A stretch of DNA of 64,000 bases from Wuchereria bancrofti (Eukaryota; Nematoda; Chromadorea; Rhabditida; Onchocercidae). Below, piece after piece: positions 41,701-54,146 of this stretch. The translations under genes and the position numbers were made by a program. Under the pieces are notes generated by a model. That model had not been told where the DNA came from and searched no databases. It was given only the letters and a program-made list of their open reading frames with translations. The DNA lies in NCBI GenBank assembly GCA_005281725.1, contig SSBO01000003.1, forward strand, positions 891,396 through 955,395, read 5' to 3'. Position 1 is the stretch's first letter. Each line of letters opens with the position of its first letter.

Positions 41701-44700
41701 ATCAATCAATAGATCATTTCACTTGGCACTTGGCAAAGTAATGCTATTAATAATCTAAAAAACGTGAAGAAAATAGATACTGTAGTCTTAGCCACTTTTT
41801 ATAGATTTGTTTGTAACTGAGACAAAGTTTTTAGAGCATCGGATCTTTTGATGTTCCTATTGATCGGAACAATATAAAAAGATAGTTTATATAACTTCAT
41901 TAAAAAATTTTTATAACTCCATTCTTGTATCATTAATTAAGAAGTTTTCATTTATGAAAATACCACGAAACAAAAAATAGTATGGTACTAAAAAGATACC
42001 ATTAATAGGTTTACTTTTCAATTCATCATTTTTCTTTCTACCAACCAATTATTGCAAAGATCTGAGAACATGATTTTTTTAATTTGCTTTTTTCTGAGCA
42101 TGTAATCCGATATAATTTATCTAACAAAAAAAAAAAAAAAAGTGATTAATTTATTGGCCAGTCATTCAACATCTTTTCTATTGCCTCCATTGATTCTGGA
42201 TACAGTGTTGTGGTCTTTTCGAAGATTATTTTTCATTTCTTTGTTTAAGCTACTGATTGAATCTTCAATTATTATTAAAAATCACTGAAGCCTGGAAGGA
42301 ACTTAAAATAGATAAACGAGAAAATCAAATTTGGATTAGTTAGTTTTGATGGATGGGTTCAATTCCCGGCAAAACTTACTCTTTTCTTTTTTTTTCTTCT
42401 TTGATCGTCTTCATTACCTATATAAATCAATTATTGATTACATTAACATAATCAAAAGAATTCCTTTTTTAAGTAATTTCAAAAATCTGACTTTCTGGTG
42501 AACAGATCGCACCGCTATGTTGAAATTACTTTCAGAATTCGGTAATGGACGGATCAAATTCAGTAACAGCAGCGCATTGGCATCATTTTCTCCTTCCTGA
42601 AATGATTAATTTTATTATATCGATTTTAAAATGAAAACTTTAAATTTGAAGTTTAAACGAATAAAACCTTCCATATTATGTTACAAATTGTTATTAATTT
42701 TATTATTATTATCATTACTAATTATTAATTGTTGTTGGATAAAAATCTATTTAAAATTTCAGAATTCCTAATAAAACTTTGTTCAGTTGAAGCAATTACT
42801 GTAGAAACAAAATGAAGTTGCACTAGATGTATCGTATCTAAAATGATTTCAATTGTTGCTTTATATATTGCAAATATTTGCTTCACATTTTTTCATTAGT
42901 TATAATGAACTATAAACATCAACTTCATATTTTATTTGTTCCTTTTTTTTCTGCAGGAATACATTTTAATTCGTTTTTTTTTTATTTCGTACACTATTGA
43001 TAATTTGCGCATTTGTTAAACAGCAGCTGCTTAGTATGATGATCTTGTGAAGTATGCATTACTAAGTACGATCATTTCAGTTTTTATTCCTACATAGCAG
43101 TTTAAGTTAGCAATTGCTAAATATGTTTTATTTATAAAGGAGAAAGAATGTGATTAGGACTTTTCATTCTTTCTACCTCTATGACTATCAGTTTATTGAC
43201 TAAGTCTACTAAAAGGTATATTTAATAAATTCGTGTTTGTAGTTTCAAAGAAGCTTTAAGCAGTATAATGGATAGCCACTTAAAGCAATAATGAGCGTTT
43301 ACGAAGCTTCTAAGACTTATTTACTTCACTAATGATTAACTCGAACAATTGCTATCATCAATATTGCGTAATATATAAGTAAGTGAATTAAGACTTATTT
43401 TCAAAATAAGCATCAATGATTGAAATAAGAGATGATGATAATAGGAGTGTTGATAACTATGGTAAGAATAATGATATAAGTGATGATAGTAAAGTGATAA
43501 TTATGGTGAACCTTAATAATAGGTGCAGTGTTGATGAAGTAATTACCTTTGATTGCTCTCTTTTATAATTGTTTCAATTCATAGTTAAATTCACAATTTC
43601 TATTTCTGCATTTATCTCCAAGGTAGCTGCAATATATGATTGGGTTGGCCCGTCGTTTGGTTATTGTGTTGTAAGCCTTTCTAAGCTTTTTGCATCAATA
43701 CATTACATCTCTATAAGATTTCAAATCCAATAAGTCTAACTACAAAGTATAATAGCTTCAACAGAGCGATATGTAAAGTGGTTGACAAGACAAGACAAGA
43801 CAAGATAAGAGAAGAGAAGAGAAGAGAAGAGAAAAGAAGAGAAATGTTGAAAGGAATCATGACTTACTTCGAAAAAGAGCAGCAAAAAAAAAAAAAACGA
43901 CGTACTTCTTTTCTTTGGTCCCTTTAAGAAGGTAGATATCCTGTCCTGTCCTGTCATGTCATACTCTCACTCTTCTTGCTGTCCCCTCTCACTCTTCTTG
44001 CTGTCATCTTATCATGAAATTGGTCAGGATAAAGAATTAGTTCTTCCTGCGCTTAGCTTAGTAGTCTATGACAGCTCTTCGAGACATTTCTACTCTTTCC
44101 TTGTTGTTATCAAATAGAGCTACCGTATCCATATGAATCTATCTTTTTATCATTAGCACATCAATACTTGAAAACGAATAAACAGCAATTATATGTGTTC
44201 AACTATCATTACATAGTTTGCAGCCAATGTTCGCAATTTTTATGGCAAAAATTTTATATTTTAATTTAAAAATTAACAACTAATGCAAGTTTATAGGGAA
44301 AAAATACTACCGTAAACTGATGTAACTGCCTAAATTGGATATTTATCAAATATGTAATTGTTTAAATAAAAATCATACAGCTAGTTTAATAAATTACTAG
44401 ATGTTATTAAGATACATAATATGATAGCTTAATCTTTTTTTTTCTTTTTTAAACTTAATACCTTGCATCATCTTGTTTTCTAGGTCTTTTTTTTTTTTGT
44501 TTCTCGCAAAAAGTTTAGTGAAATAAGAGAGTCTTATTTGCATTGAAGTTTATCATTACGAATAATTTTCCACTGAATTCCATTTAAGTCCAGAAAAGAT
44601 GCTAAGGATGTGTGCGCAATTAGTGAATGCTTGATTGATTTGCAAGGAGCACTAAATGGCAGCAAGCAGATTATACCTCATTTTCCCATGTTATATACCA

Positions 44701-46794
44701 ATTATTGAATTGCAGCATATCCGGAAAAAATAAATTGTAGCTTGCAAAGTGCGCAATTCTGCATGACTTTTTAGGAAATTCTATACGATAGGGGTAGATA
44801 ATGGAAAGTACACGATGAAAATGTAGCTATAGTATTTGCAAGTATCTGTTTGAAACTTTGCATGTAGAAATTATACGATGTGAAATTACGATTACTCTAC
44901 GAATTTTACTCTATACTAAAGTTTAATTGGATTCTTGCTTAAGTTTAAGCCTATCGCTTCTTAGATATTTAAAATAACAGTAAGGTTTAAAGCATAAATG
45001 TGAAATTTAAAAGATACAGTTGAATTCTTGCTTAAGCTTAAGCCCATCTCTTCTTAGATATTTAAAATAACAGTAAGGTTTAAAGCATAAATGTGAAATT
45101 TGGAAAATACTGGACAGATTAAAAGACTTGATTTATTGAACAATTTTAGCTTTATTAGATGATATGGAAAGAATATGAATCTTTTTATACTTTGAAATAT
45201 ATGCATCTCAGGCTTTGATAAAACTTTACAAGCTAAAAGTTCTTATCAAATGGAAAGGTAAGCAAAATAAATAATCATTTATTCTTGTTAAAGATGTGAA
45301 ATTTTGCTTATTTTTCAAATGGAATGCTCTTCCATTGAATAGCACTAATAAATCGCAACTATTTTATTCTTTTTTCATAAAATGAATGTTTATGTTTGTC
45401 GTGAAGAAAACGAGAATTCAATTGATTACGCGGATAATCTTATCGTATCCGTGACGTGACCATTACAATAAAAAAACAAAAAAAAAAAAAATTATCCGAT
45501 AAAATAGAAAGCGATGATTGTTGCATTTAATTCATTTGTTGTTTTATTTCTAATAACTGAGAGAATTCAATTTCTTTTTTCTTGGCAAATGGTGGGTGGT
45601 ACAGGAAAAGGATCATTCATACGGGTGGTCTTTTCAGTAAGCAGATAGTATTATAATTTATGCATGTTAATATATCATAACAATAGTAAAATATGGGTTC
45701 GTTCTCAAATGAGGAACACAGAGAGGAAAAAGAAGGAAAGAAGGATGCTTTGGATAATTCTTTTCTACCCTTCGAAGCACCTCGGAATGCGGAACGAAAT
45801 CTAAAAACGGTGTGGGTGGCAAACAGCTGCTATATTACACATTCCATTACTGATTGATTATGAAACATTTTTTCGTTTTTTTTTTTTTTTTTAACATTTT
45901 TGTAGACAATTCAGGACATTTGGAAAGAAAAAAAAAATTTGCATAATCTATTTGAGAACATCGCTATAAGTAACTGAGGATAATTAATTAGTTTTTATTA
46001 GTTTAAAGAAGTAGATATGAGCATTAGATGTTTGCTGATAAAAAAGAGGGGAAATTTAAAAGAAAAATCACTAAGGATGAATAATGTTAACGATGAGTTG
46101 AATAACATGTAAATTGTTAAGTTAGTATATTTGAAATTCATCAAAACTTTGGAATTTTAGTATAGTTTAGATTGAAACTTGTGTTAAACAATTTGTAAAT
46201 TTCTGATGTCACATCCGGAAATATTGATAACTATGCAGAGGACTAAATATTATCAAGTTTTGAGACATTTATGCTAAGTAAAATATATTTCTATTTGTTG
46301 ATGTGACTGAAAATGTTGTTTGTGATGGACGCATATTAAAAATGTTATTTATAAAACTGGTTCTAAGATCCAAAATGGCAGCTAATAGGTTAGAGTACAG
46401 ATCCATTACAATTGTTTACATTTGATGCTATTTTTCAATTGAAGAATGTTATCATTATCATATCATTATGAAAGCTTTAGAACCTATCAACCGATTCTCA
46501 ATTCATTAATTGACGTCTTGTTTACTGATAATATTAATTAGTCATATACTCAATTGATTGATAGGAAAAGAGCAGTAGACTAATCAGTTGAAAGATTACT
46601 AAAAAGCATGTAATTCGAATAGAACATAAATGTATGAAATTGTTAAGGCCTAAAAAATAACCTTATCAAGGACACCAATCAGAAAACCAGGTTCAAGTTT
46701 TCCCCTTGTCCACAATGAACTCGTGTGATCATCATTCTGTCGAACTTCTACTAACCGCAAAAAATTCGCATCCAAACTCATTTCTTGATAACTC
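31514..46794 (-). CDS. egl-43: EGL-43 / EVI1 (PRDM3/16) zinc-finger transcription factor
   Basis: Ten minus-strand exons (46794-46662, 42596-42492, 40258-39843, 38068-37952, 36833-36719, 36142-36025, 35163-34878, 34648-34012, 32345-32260, 31745-31514) join in phase to about 743 residues from the ATG at 46781. EVI1 proteins bind DNA and repress or activate developmental genes; C. elegans EGL-43 acts in neuron migration and anchor-cell invasion. Three fingers form the first cluster ([48 protein letters not shown]). Three form the second ([51 protein letters not shown]), almost identical to EVI1. A CtBP motif PLDLS lies at about 457-461, between the clusters. The first three exons look like a worn PR domain, and exon 3 continues into a long Asp/Ser-rich segment. 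Polyglutamine tracts lie in exons 4 and 7. Exon 46794 begins after TTTTTACAG in phase 2, so either a further 5' exon exists or an SL leader is spliced there. Confidence 0.93.
32346..34011 (-). other. Intron of egl-43 between zinc-finger exons
   Basis: This intron splits the second finger cluster. It has ATGATGATG-type repeats near its 5' and 3' ends, an ATT/TTA trinucleotide stretch near 33300-33320 and a run of C at about 33101-33112. No internal gene was seen. An Asn-run frame at 33122-33364 is a by-product of the trinucleotide repeat. Confidence 0.6.
34543..34557 (-). other. egl-43: CtBP-binding motif PLDLS in EGL-43
   Basis: The five codons read Pro-Leu-Asp-Leu-Ser, which fits the PxDLS rule for binding the CtBP corepressor. 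EVI1 and PRDM16 carry the same motif at the same relative place, between the two zinc-finger clusters. Confidence 0.85.
34991..35095 (-). repeat. egl-43: CAA/CAG repeat encoding polyglutamine (Q6-HE-Q27)
   Basis: A near-pure CAA run with a few CAG codons in egl-43 exon 7 encodes six Gln, His-Glu, then about 27 Gln. The mixture of codons and the His-Glu break should slow slippage, but length differences between isolates are likely. Confidence 0.95.
35170..35303. repeat. 32-bp tandem repeat, about four copies
   Basis: The unit GATTGTTTAATTCTCAATTG plus ATAAAATGATTT recurs with a period of 32 bases at 35179, 35211, 35243 and 35275, with one base difference. It lies in the egl-43 intron and abuts the acceptor of the polyglutamine exon (AG at 35165-35164). 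Confidence 0.95.
35709..35737. repeat. (GA)n microsatellite
   Basis: A pure AG run of about 14 units in an egl-43 intron. Confidence 0.9.
38032..38064 (-). repeat. egl-43: CAA repeat encoding 11 glutamines
   Basis: Eleven Gln codons in egl-43 exon 4 just before the first zinc finger, read from TTG/CTG triplets on the plus strand. A Ser/His/Ala-rich linker follows. Confidence 0.92.
38069..39842 (-). other. Intron of egl-43 before the first zinc finger
   Basis: It contains a CT-rich run at about 38131-38170, a TAC/CTA trinucleotide run at about 38430-38465 and several short open frames with no support. No separate gene was seen. Confidence 0.6.
40259..42491 (-). other. Intron of egl-43 inside the PR-like region
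   Basis: No gene was seen. A (GA)n patch at about 40918-40950 makes a chance plus-strand frame. Poly-T and poly-A runs are frequent. Confidence 0.6.
43788..43846. repeat. Pentanucleotide (GACAA then GAGAA) repeat
   Basis: GACAA units followed by GAGAA/GAAAA units in tandem. A related TCCTG/TCATG run lies at about 43938-43962, close to the reverse complement in composition. Confidence 0.8.
44931..45110. repeat. 93-bp tandem duplication
   Basis: Two head-to-tail copies start at 44931 and 45024 with ATTCTTGCTTAAG and share TTAGATATTTAAAATAACAG and the sequence after it. Only a few substitutions separate them, so the event is fairly recent. Confidence 0.92.
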
Positions 46795-48572
46795 CTGTAA
46801 AAAACTGAATTTATGATCAACAAAAAAAAAAAAAAGAAATATGTAGTCGACACGGCAAAAGTCATAGAAAAATCCAAGGCATATGGAATTATAATTCTTT
46901 TGAATTTTTTAAATTTAGAAATTAGGAAATATTTCAATTTAACATCTACAAAATTATCTAATTCTTGTGGCTGGCAATCTAATGAATAAAAATAATGATA
47001 ATAATAATTCGTCGTAATCAAGGTCCTCTAAAGTTCAGGATATATATTGAAAGAACCAAAAGACAACAAATTTTTAACAAATTTGACACGATTTAAATTA
47101 TGAAATGACAAAGCATCTCGCAATAACATTGAAACACATCTATTTCAAGAAAAAAAAGATTCATTTTATCATTGTATAGTTAATTTAAAAGCCAAACTCT
47201 AATAATATGTTGAAGAAAGTTCAAGGGTCAGCCTGTGATATTCCGTTGTTGGATAAAGAAGACAAGGATCAAAGTATATCAAAACAAATCAAAGTATATT
47301 TGCTAAAAACTTGTTGAAAAAAAAATCACAACCACATTTCTATTTTGGAAGGAAAATTTTAATAATTAAATATATGTGATCTACAAGGGGTGACATTCTT
47401 CCACTTTAACATGATAAATTCAAATCATTCATGGTATACTGTATGTGAGGTTATAGCAATAAAGTGTTGGAGAAGAGTGAGAAATAGATAGACAATGATG
47501 ATACGTGGAAGAGGCGATCACGACTACTCGATTATGGCGCAATTGGTGAGTGAATTGGTGATGCAGTGAGGCTCATCTTGTTGTTAGGCAGGTAGTAGAT
47601 TGAAGGGGCGGAGGTGAAAGAGAGGAGTAATCGGTTCGGTCGATCTGCTGCCTATCCATCTCATCTGCCCAACTCCGCCTGCGGATGTCATCAACGGTTA
47701 GGTCTATAGCGGCTGCTTCTTCCTTACTTTCCACCGCCATCCTTCGACATCAGCGCATCCGGTATGTTCTCCTCCATCATTCTCCTTCCTTCTTTTCTTC
47801 TCATTCATCAATCTATCTATCTATCTATTCATTTGTATGTATGCATATGTGTGGGTGGTTGTATAGTGGACCTTTCATTTTTCTATCATTGGACTACGGT
47901 ATTTGTGACGTTTAAATATGTGTAAATTGATGAAGGAGAAAATGATGTTGAAAGTAATCCAAATAAGCTTAAGTAAAATGAAGTCTCCTTGCAGCAATCA
48001 AATTATTTCCACTCAAACACCCTTTTTTCAATTTTCATCTCTCTCTTTCTCCCTCTCTCTCTTTTATCATACCTTACTGTATGTTATTTATGCATCTTTC
48101 ATATTGTTATGATTACATTTAACAGAGATGTAATGGTCAATTGAGTGACCATTGAAATGGAAACAAATGAAATGTTTACTGATTTAAAGCAGAAAGAAAA
48201 CAGTGAATGATTTAGCGATGTATATTGCATCATTTTATTTTTTTACGACAAATTTTTGATTTTTTGCAAAAATTTGTTTTTTTTTTCTATTGTCATAAGT
48301 AGATCACTCTAAGTTGGTAAACAAAAATTGATATTCATGTTTACCTTTTCAAATGGCTAATCGAAAACTTCCTGAAAAAGATTTGAAGATATTTGTTGAA
48401 TTCCAAATATTCTCTCTAAAATTGCATCCCCTCCATAATAATTGGCCCTGAGATTTAGCAGAGAAGGCTTCGACTTATTTAGAATAAATCAAATGAGTCA
48501 TAATTGAGGATACCTAGTCGAGATTAGTTTAATTGTTGTGGTCATAATAAAATAGTAAATGCCGTGTATGTA

Positions 48573-48597
48573 TGTGTGTGTGTGTGTGTGTGTGTGT
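48573..48597. repeat. (TG)n microsatellite
   Basis: About 12 TG units after a short TATG stretch. Confidence 0.9.
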
Positions 48598-50121
48598 CTG
48601 TTGAGGTAATTGACTTTAGAGAGTGAAATAAGCTGATCATGAATGCATTGTTCATGAAGGATAGAGGGAATGATGATGTAATGAGTGGGTGGCTCCTAAA
48701 ACAATCCTTAGATTAGAGCTTAACCTAGCGATGGTCATTTTGGTTGACCACAACAGGACAATGGCTAGTTTTCTCTTCTTCAATTGACTGAAAAGCTGAA
48801 ATGCTTCTGTGCCATATTGTTGTACCTGCTGTTAGAGTGATGAATTTTTCATAAAACGATCAGCATCACTCTTAGCGCACATTGACTTGTACATTTGTCA
48901 TCCATCCTGAATTTGATGTGCCATCAAAATACTAATTAACTATATCCTGGCAATAGGTTTAATTTGCAAATCATTTCCATCTTTCCATTATTACCATCAT
49001 TTATTCATTTTCATACTATCATTTATTCATTTTCATATTTACTATCATTTATTAATTAATTAATTAATTTAAAATTTTTCCTGAAATTTTCATAATATTT
49101 CTACAAATTGCCATAAATATGTTTCAAGCAAAAAATAGAAATTCACTGTTTCAGGTTGATTTCAGGAATTATATAGCATCGTAAATCAAAATATATGTAA
49201 TATATGAGTGAATAGTTTTTTTTCTTCAAATTTGTTCCTTTTCAAACATGAAAGATATTAGTTTAAAACCTATTCAAATTCATTCAAACCCAAAATATTC
49301 AAATTACAATTTTATTTCTGCTCAAAGTGAAAGAGGCATGTGATAACGATAATACTTGCATAAAACAGTAGAAAATGGATGAGTCAATGAGTCAATTCAT
49401 TTGACAAAAAAAAAGTGGTAAAATATCAATTATTGTACAATTTGGATAAAAAAAAAGGTTTTTTCAGTAAGAATTATGATTAGAATAAATCAATGGAATA
49501 TGATTTATGTGATCGGTCTTTTTTTTCTTTTCTTACTTCTTCAGAAGATCAAAGAACAAATTGTGATTCACAAAGTCAACAAAAAAAAACTGCGCAATTT
49601 ATTTGAGAACTACTTGAAATTTGAAATTTAGAGACTACTCTTCCATTGATCCATATATTTTAATTTTAAAAAAAAATGAAGATTTTCCATTTAGAAGAAA
49701 TAGTATTTCAGTTATTAAAGAAATAAAAATCATTTTTATGTAAAATATTTTATATGAAGCAAGTCTAGCAAGCTTCCCACTCTTCATACTTTTGGCTCAT
49801 TTCCTATATGACCATAAAAACTAGAAAAAAAACAAGTGTAAATAGGCATAGCCATTGTCTATTACTTTCTTATCATCACTACTATCATCATTTTTATCAT
49901 TATCATCATTATCATCATCATCAAAATATTGTCATTTTATTATTTACATAAAATTTTCACGATGAATAAGAGATTCAGCAGTGAATTTTTCGTCGTTGCA
50001 TTGAAATACGATGATAATATTGTGAATAGAATCAGCACTCAGTTCAGCTTTGAAAATACTTTTACTATTGTTAATTGTGGAAAGTGCCCTGATTGCTGGT
50101 TCTGAAGATAAATAAGCCGGA

Positions 50122-50173
50122 CGACACACACTCCCACACACACACACACACACACACATACACACACATACAC
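50122..50173. repeat. (CA)n microsatellite
   Basis: An ACAC-rich run interrupted by CTCC and AT dinucleotides, about 50 bases long. Confidence 0.9.
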
Positions 50174-53100
50174 GGAAAAGAAGTTTGTATGGAAATTAAA
50201 TCGTCGCACTGATTGATTGACTAAGTAACTGACTCGATCATATCAATGGAATATAGAAAATTGAACAATAGATACTAACTGGTTGCACCCGTAAATGTCG
50301 TCGCATTGAAAAGACGGAAACTCTATGTCAACAAATATTGTAACACAGTAATTGTGAAGTTTATGAAAAATTAACTTTTTAAGATTACAGTTATCGTTAA
50401 CTATTAATTATTAAAAGTTTAATTTTATCATTCTTTTTTCTGAAATGATTTATCAATTTTAATTTTAGTATAATATTTAATTTTTAGCTGTACTGATTAA
50501 TTTTAGCTATGTATTGATAATTTTTTGATTTAGTTCTTATATGTTTAAAGGTAAGTCGTAAATTATTATGATTCTAAGTGAGAGGTCAAATTATGAGTTA
50601 ATTTATTTGTCACCAAATAGTTAGAAAAAGAATCATTAATGAATTTTCAGTTATAATGAAACGATTTACAAAGGGTTTTCACTTTTTCCAATAATTGATG
50701 CCTAACTAAGATATATATTCTACTTGTTGTTTTTGGTATAAATGAAAGAGCTTTTACGTGCACACGTCCATTGAAATTTTAAAACGTGAAATGAACGTAC
50801 TCCATTCAAGCTATATTTGTCAACTCTTATTCCATATCACTGATGAATACGTACTCCTAGATTTGTCAAAACACTTCGTCATAAAGTGAAATGTAGTTAA
50901 GTTTGGTGCAGTTGTTCTTGTTAAATTAGCGCATAATGCCGAATAGTCTAACTTATTCTCTTATGTCCAAATTTATTTCAGATAATAAATAAATCAGTGA
51001 AATCAACAACCGTTCATAAATGAATGAAGTGGCTGAGAAGTATGTATGACATGATTAAATTAACTTTTCATTTTGGTGATATTCGTGAATATATATACAT
51101 AATCCGAAAGACATTCTGAAAGCGATGATGATGCAAATACTATTGTTTACATACCTACCTCTCTCTTTGTCACTAAAGTAAACATATCATGCTGGTTCAC
51201 ACCTTTTTTTTTTTTTTTTTTTAGAGAGAACATTTAATCATTCTTCATAAACAATAATTAATGTTTGATAAGTATTACAGATACTAATGAAACAAAGAAG
51301 TGAAACGATGCACTTACGTAAGCAAATGCATACGTGGTGTGATTGAAGTGGCTCAAGCCGTTTAAATCATCAATTGTCACAAAATCTATAAGTGTATTTA
51401 TTTATCTATCTACCTAAAATATCTAAATATATGCATATGTATAAAAGTGTAGACAGACAAGAAGAAGAGGTGACACTTGACGTTAATATGTCGGTCCTCT
51501 TAAAACTTCAGAGATCTTCAATCAAACACGATAAATCAGCAATTTGATACTTCTTCAACTGTTGTTATTGAATAAGCATTTCAAATAACTACACCAAATA
51601 TAGAAGGCTCTTTTAGTTGGCTCAATTTTTTTCACTCATTTAATGCGCAAAAGATATCACTTTTGAATGACCATTATGCGACATGTAAATTATATTATTT
51701 ACTCTCTGAAAATACGTTTCACTACAACACGTTTCGTTTAACGTGTGACGTACGTATATATTATCAGTGTGCATACTTATACAATTACTTAATGATTGCA
51801 GATATTAATAATATTCGTTAATCGAAGAAAATGTAAACCGAAAGGTTAAGCAATACGTTAAACATTGAACTTTGTATTCATTTTCATTTTTTTCTCTGAT
51901 GGTCTTTTTAGTATTATACTGTTGAATTGTTTGATGTTTAATTACGAGTGAGATTAAAATTAACTTATCTTTCTAAGTAACTGATATCATTTATTGGCGA
52001 TTTTGTTCAAATTTCTTCAACCAAATTTATTTTATGACAAAAGTAATTTCCGTAATCAATTAGTAAGCTAAATTTTTCAAGCAAAATATTCTACATAGTA
52101 TTATTATTTTTATACAATATAACTCAGTTAGTGACATAAGATTTAAAGGAATAGTGGGAAACAATGATGAAGTTAATGTAATATCATCCGAACAGTTTCA
52201 ATTAAGTTCAAAATAAATTAAATTACAAAATTGCTCAATCAAAATACGAGTAAAGACTAAATGAAGTTAAAAAATCAGAATTGTAAAAGCGAAAAAAAGA
52301 ATCAATTGTACATAATACTGACTTATTTGAGCAAAATTTAGCTTTATTTTTGAGAATAATCACCTTAGGAAATTATTTTAAAAAATTACAGTAAGTTTCG
52401 ATATAATTCTAATACAATTACATGACTAACCAATAAGAAAATAAACATAAGTTTAGCTTAGTCATTGTACTCATTACAATTATAACATATAACCAAATTC
52501 TAAAATGTTATGATCGATTAATTGATTGATTATTCTGGCTAATCAATTTAGGCTAATTACTAATTGAGAAATAATGACCAATTCGACACATAAATCCATC
52601 TTACCGCAGATATTATGCAACTTTATTCCAATCTTCATATCAACTTTTGAGCATTATACCATTTTGTTAATATATTTTAGCTTTTCTTCAATATAAAATA
52701 CAGATGTGACATTGATGATCATCAGCTACACTTATAGCAAACACTAAAAACTGTAACTTTGAAATTTAAAAATGCAAATTCACTAACGCATCTATTTATT
52801 AGTCGTCCTATTAATTTTAGGAGAGAGAGAGAAAAAAAAAAGAATTCCAATGTAACTGTGCATTACGATGGAGAAAGAAGATCGAGATAAATTGATCCCT
52901 TCTGCAACAATCAGTAATAAAACAAACTTTGATATCACTGATAATAACGGAAAGTCTCAGTCATTCCAATTTGCCCATTAGGCAAAGTATCAATATACCG
53001 GTATAATCTATGAAATAAACTAATATTGAAGAATCTAAGTGTTCACATCAGTGATTAAATGCTCATATGAGTAGCAAAACATTCAAAGACCAAGTGATAA

Positions 53101-54146
53101 CTTATGATCATTTGATACATCTTTGATAGTAACATCATTAATCAAATTATTTTGCTTACTATGAATACCTGGAATGTTTGACTATTCGACGTAACGTGAA
53201 TTCTAAACAAAAATGTTAAATCCTCAACAATCTATCAATCAAACATAATTTAAAACGTTTTGATCATAGAATATCTAGCAATCATTACAGAATTTTATCA
53301 ATAAAAGTTGCATATACAATAAGCCCCTATATCAATAATCCAGTTTAAAAGAGATTTAAAAAATGCCGAGTTAAAAATCACTTTAAATGGAAGAGATAAG
53401 CTTTTAGTGCACTTATATTTCAATAAATAACAAATGTGTAGAAGCATGCCAAAAACATAAGCTATCGCCAAATAGAAATGCCAATTAGAAATTAAAGAAA
53501 CATTACTCACTGCTGAATACAATTAATCTAAAAGTCACAACAAGTATGCTAAGGCATGATAATCTGAACAAAATCTCCAACATAAAAAAAAGGAGAATTT
53601 AAGGCTGAAATTTAGTAATGAAGAAATGATATCACAAGTCACAAAAAATGATAATAAAAATTATGAAGCTATCACCACAAATCAATGATATATTTACATA
53701 TGTAAATGAAATGATATGAAAAATGAAAAGGCGCTAAAGTTATTATCACGAGACTACTGAGTTACGGATGACAGTAAACGGAGAGGGTAAGAAAAGCATA
53801 TCTGAAGGACAACAAAGTGGGCAGAACAGCAGAACAAAAATGTGAAAAATAAGTACATCAACATTATGTATTTAAAAAACAATACCGAGAGATGAAGAAG
53901 TCTAAGCTATTTACTCCCATTTTCTTGTTAGATAAAAAAATTTAACAAATTGCTAACGTGAGCAATTGTCTTAAACTGATTGAAGAGAAATATCTTTAAA
54001 AAACAATATTAGCTAATAATCTATAAAAGTTATTTCTTTAATTTGAAAAAATGATGCTTTTTTGCTGAAAAGAAAATAACACTTCTCAAAAGGCAAATGA
54101 AAAACAATATTTTCGCAGGTAATTAAAGTTACATATAAGGCCCATC

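Larger units (their letters stand above)
42597..46661 (-). other. Largest intron of egl-43 (4.1 kb)
   Basis: No internal gene was recognised. It holds a 93-bp tandem duplication at 44931-45110 and GACAA/GAGAA pentamer repeats at about 43790-43845. Large first introns of developmental regulators often contain enhancers, but none can be identified by eye. Confidence 0.55.
46795..54146. other. 7.3 kb with no convincing gene upstream of egl-43
   Basis: This lies between the first recognised egl-43 exon and the 3' end of the anoctamin. It has (TG)n and (CA)n microsatellites, TTAAT repeats near 49050 and a somewhat GC-richer patch at 47500-47770. Two weak candidates exist. A plus-strand leader-like frame from 47685 (MSSTVRSIAAASSLLSTAIL) ends at a GTATGT donor. 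A minus-strand ATG near 50310 reads MRRHLRVQP before a GTTAGT donor. Neither could be extended. The region may hold the egl-43 promoter and 5' exon(s). Confidence 0.45.

Noticed and set aside
42340..42375. tRNA T-arm-like string GGGTTCAATTCCCGG
   Set aside because: No acceptor stem, D-arm or anticodon arm could be folded upstream; likely chance.
49944..50165. Minus-strand frame starting in the (CA)n repeat
   Set aside because: Its start is the microsatellite itself and no splice or domain support exists.
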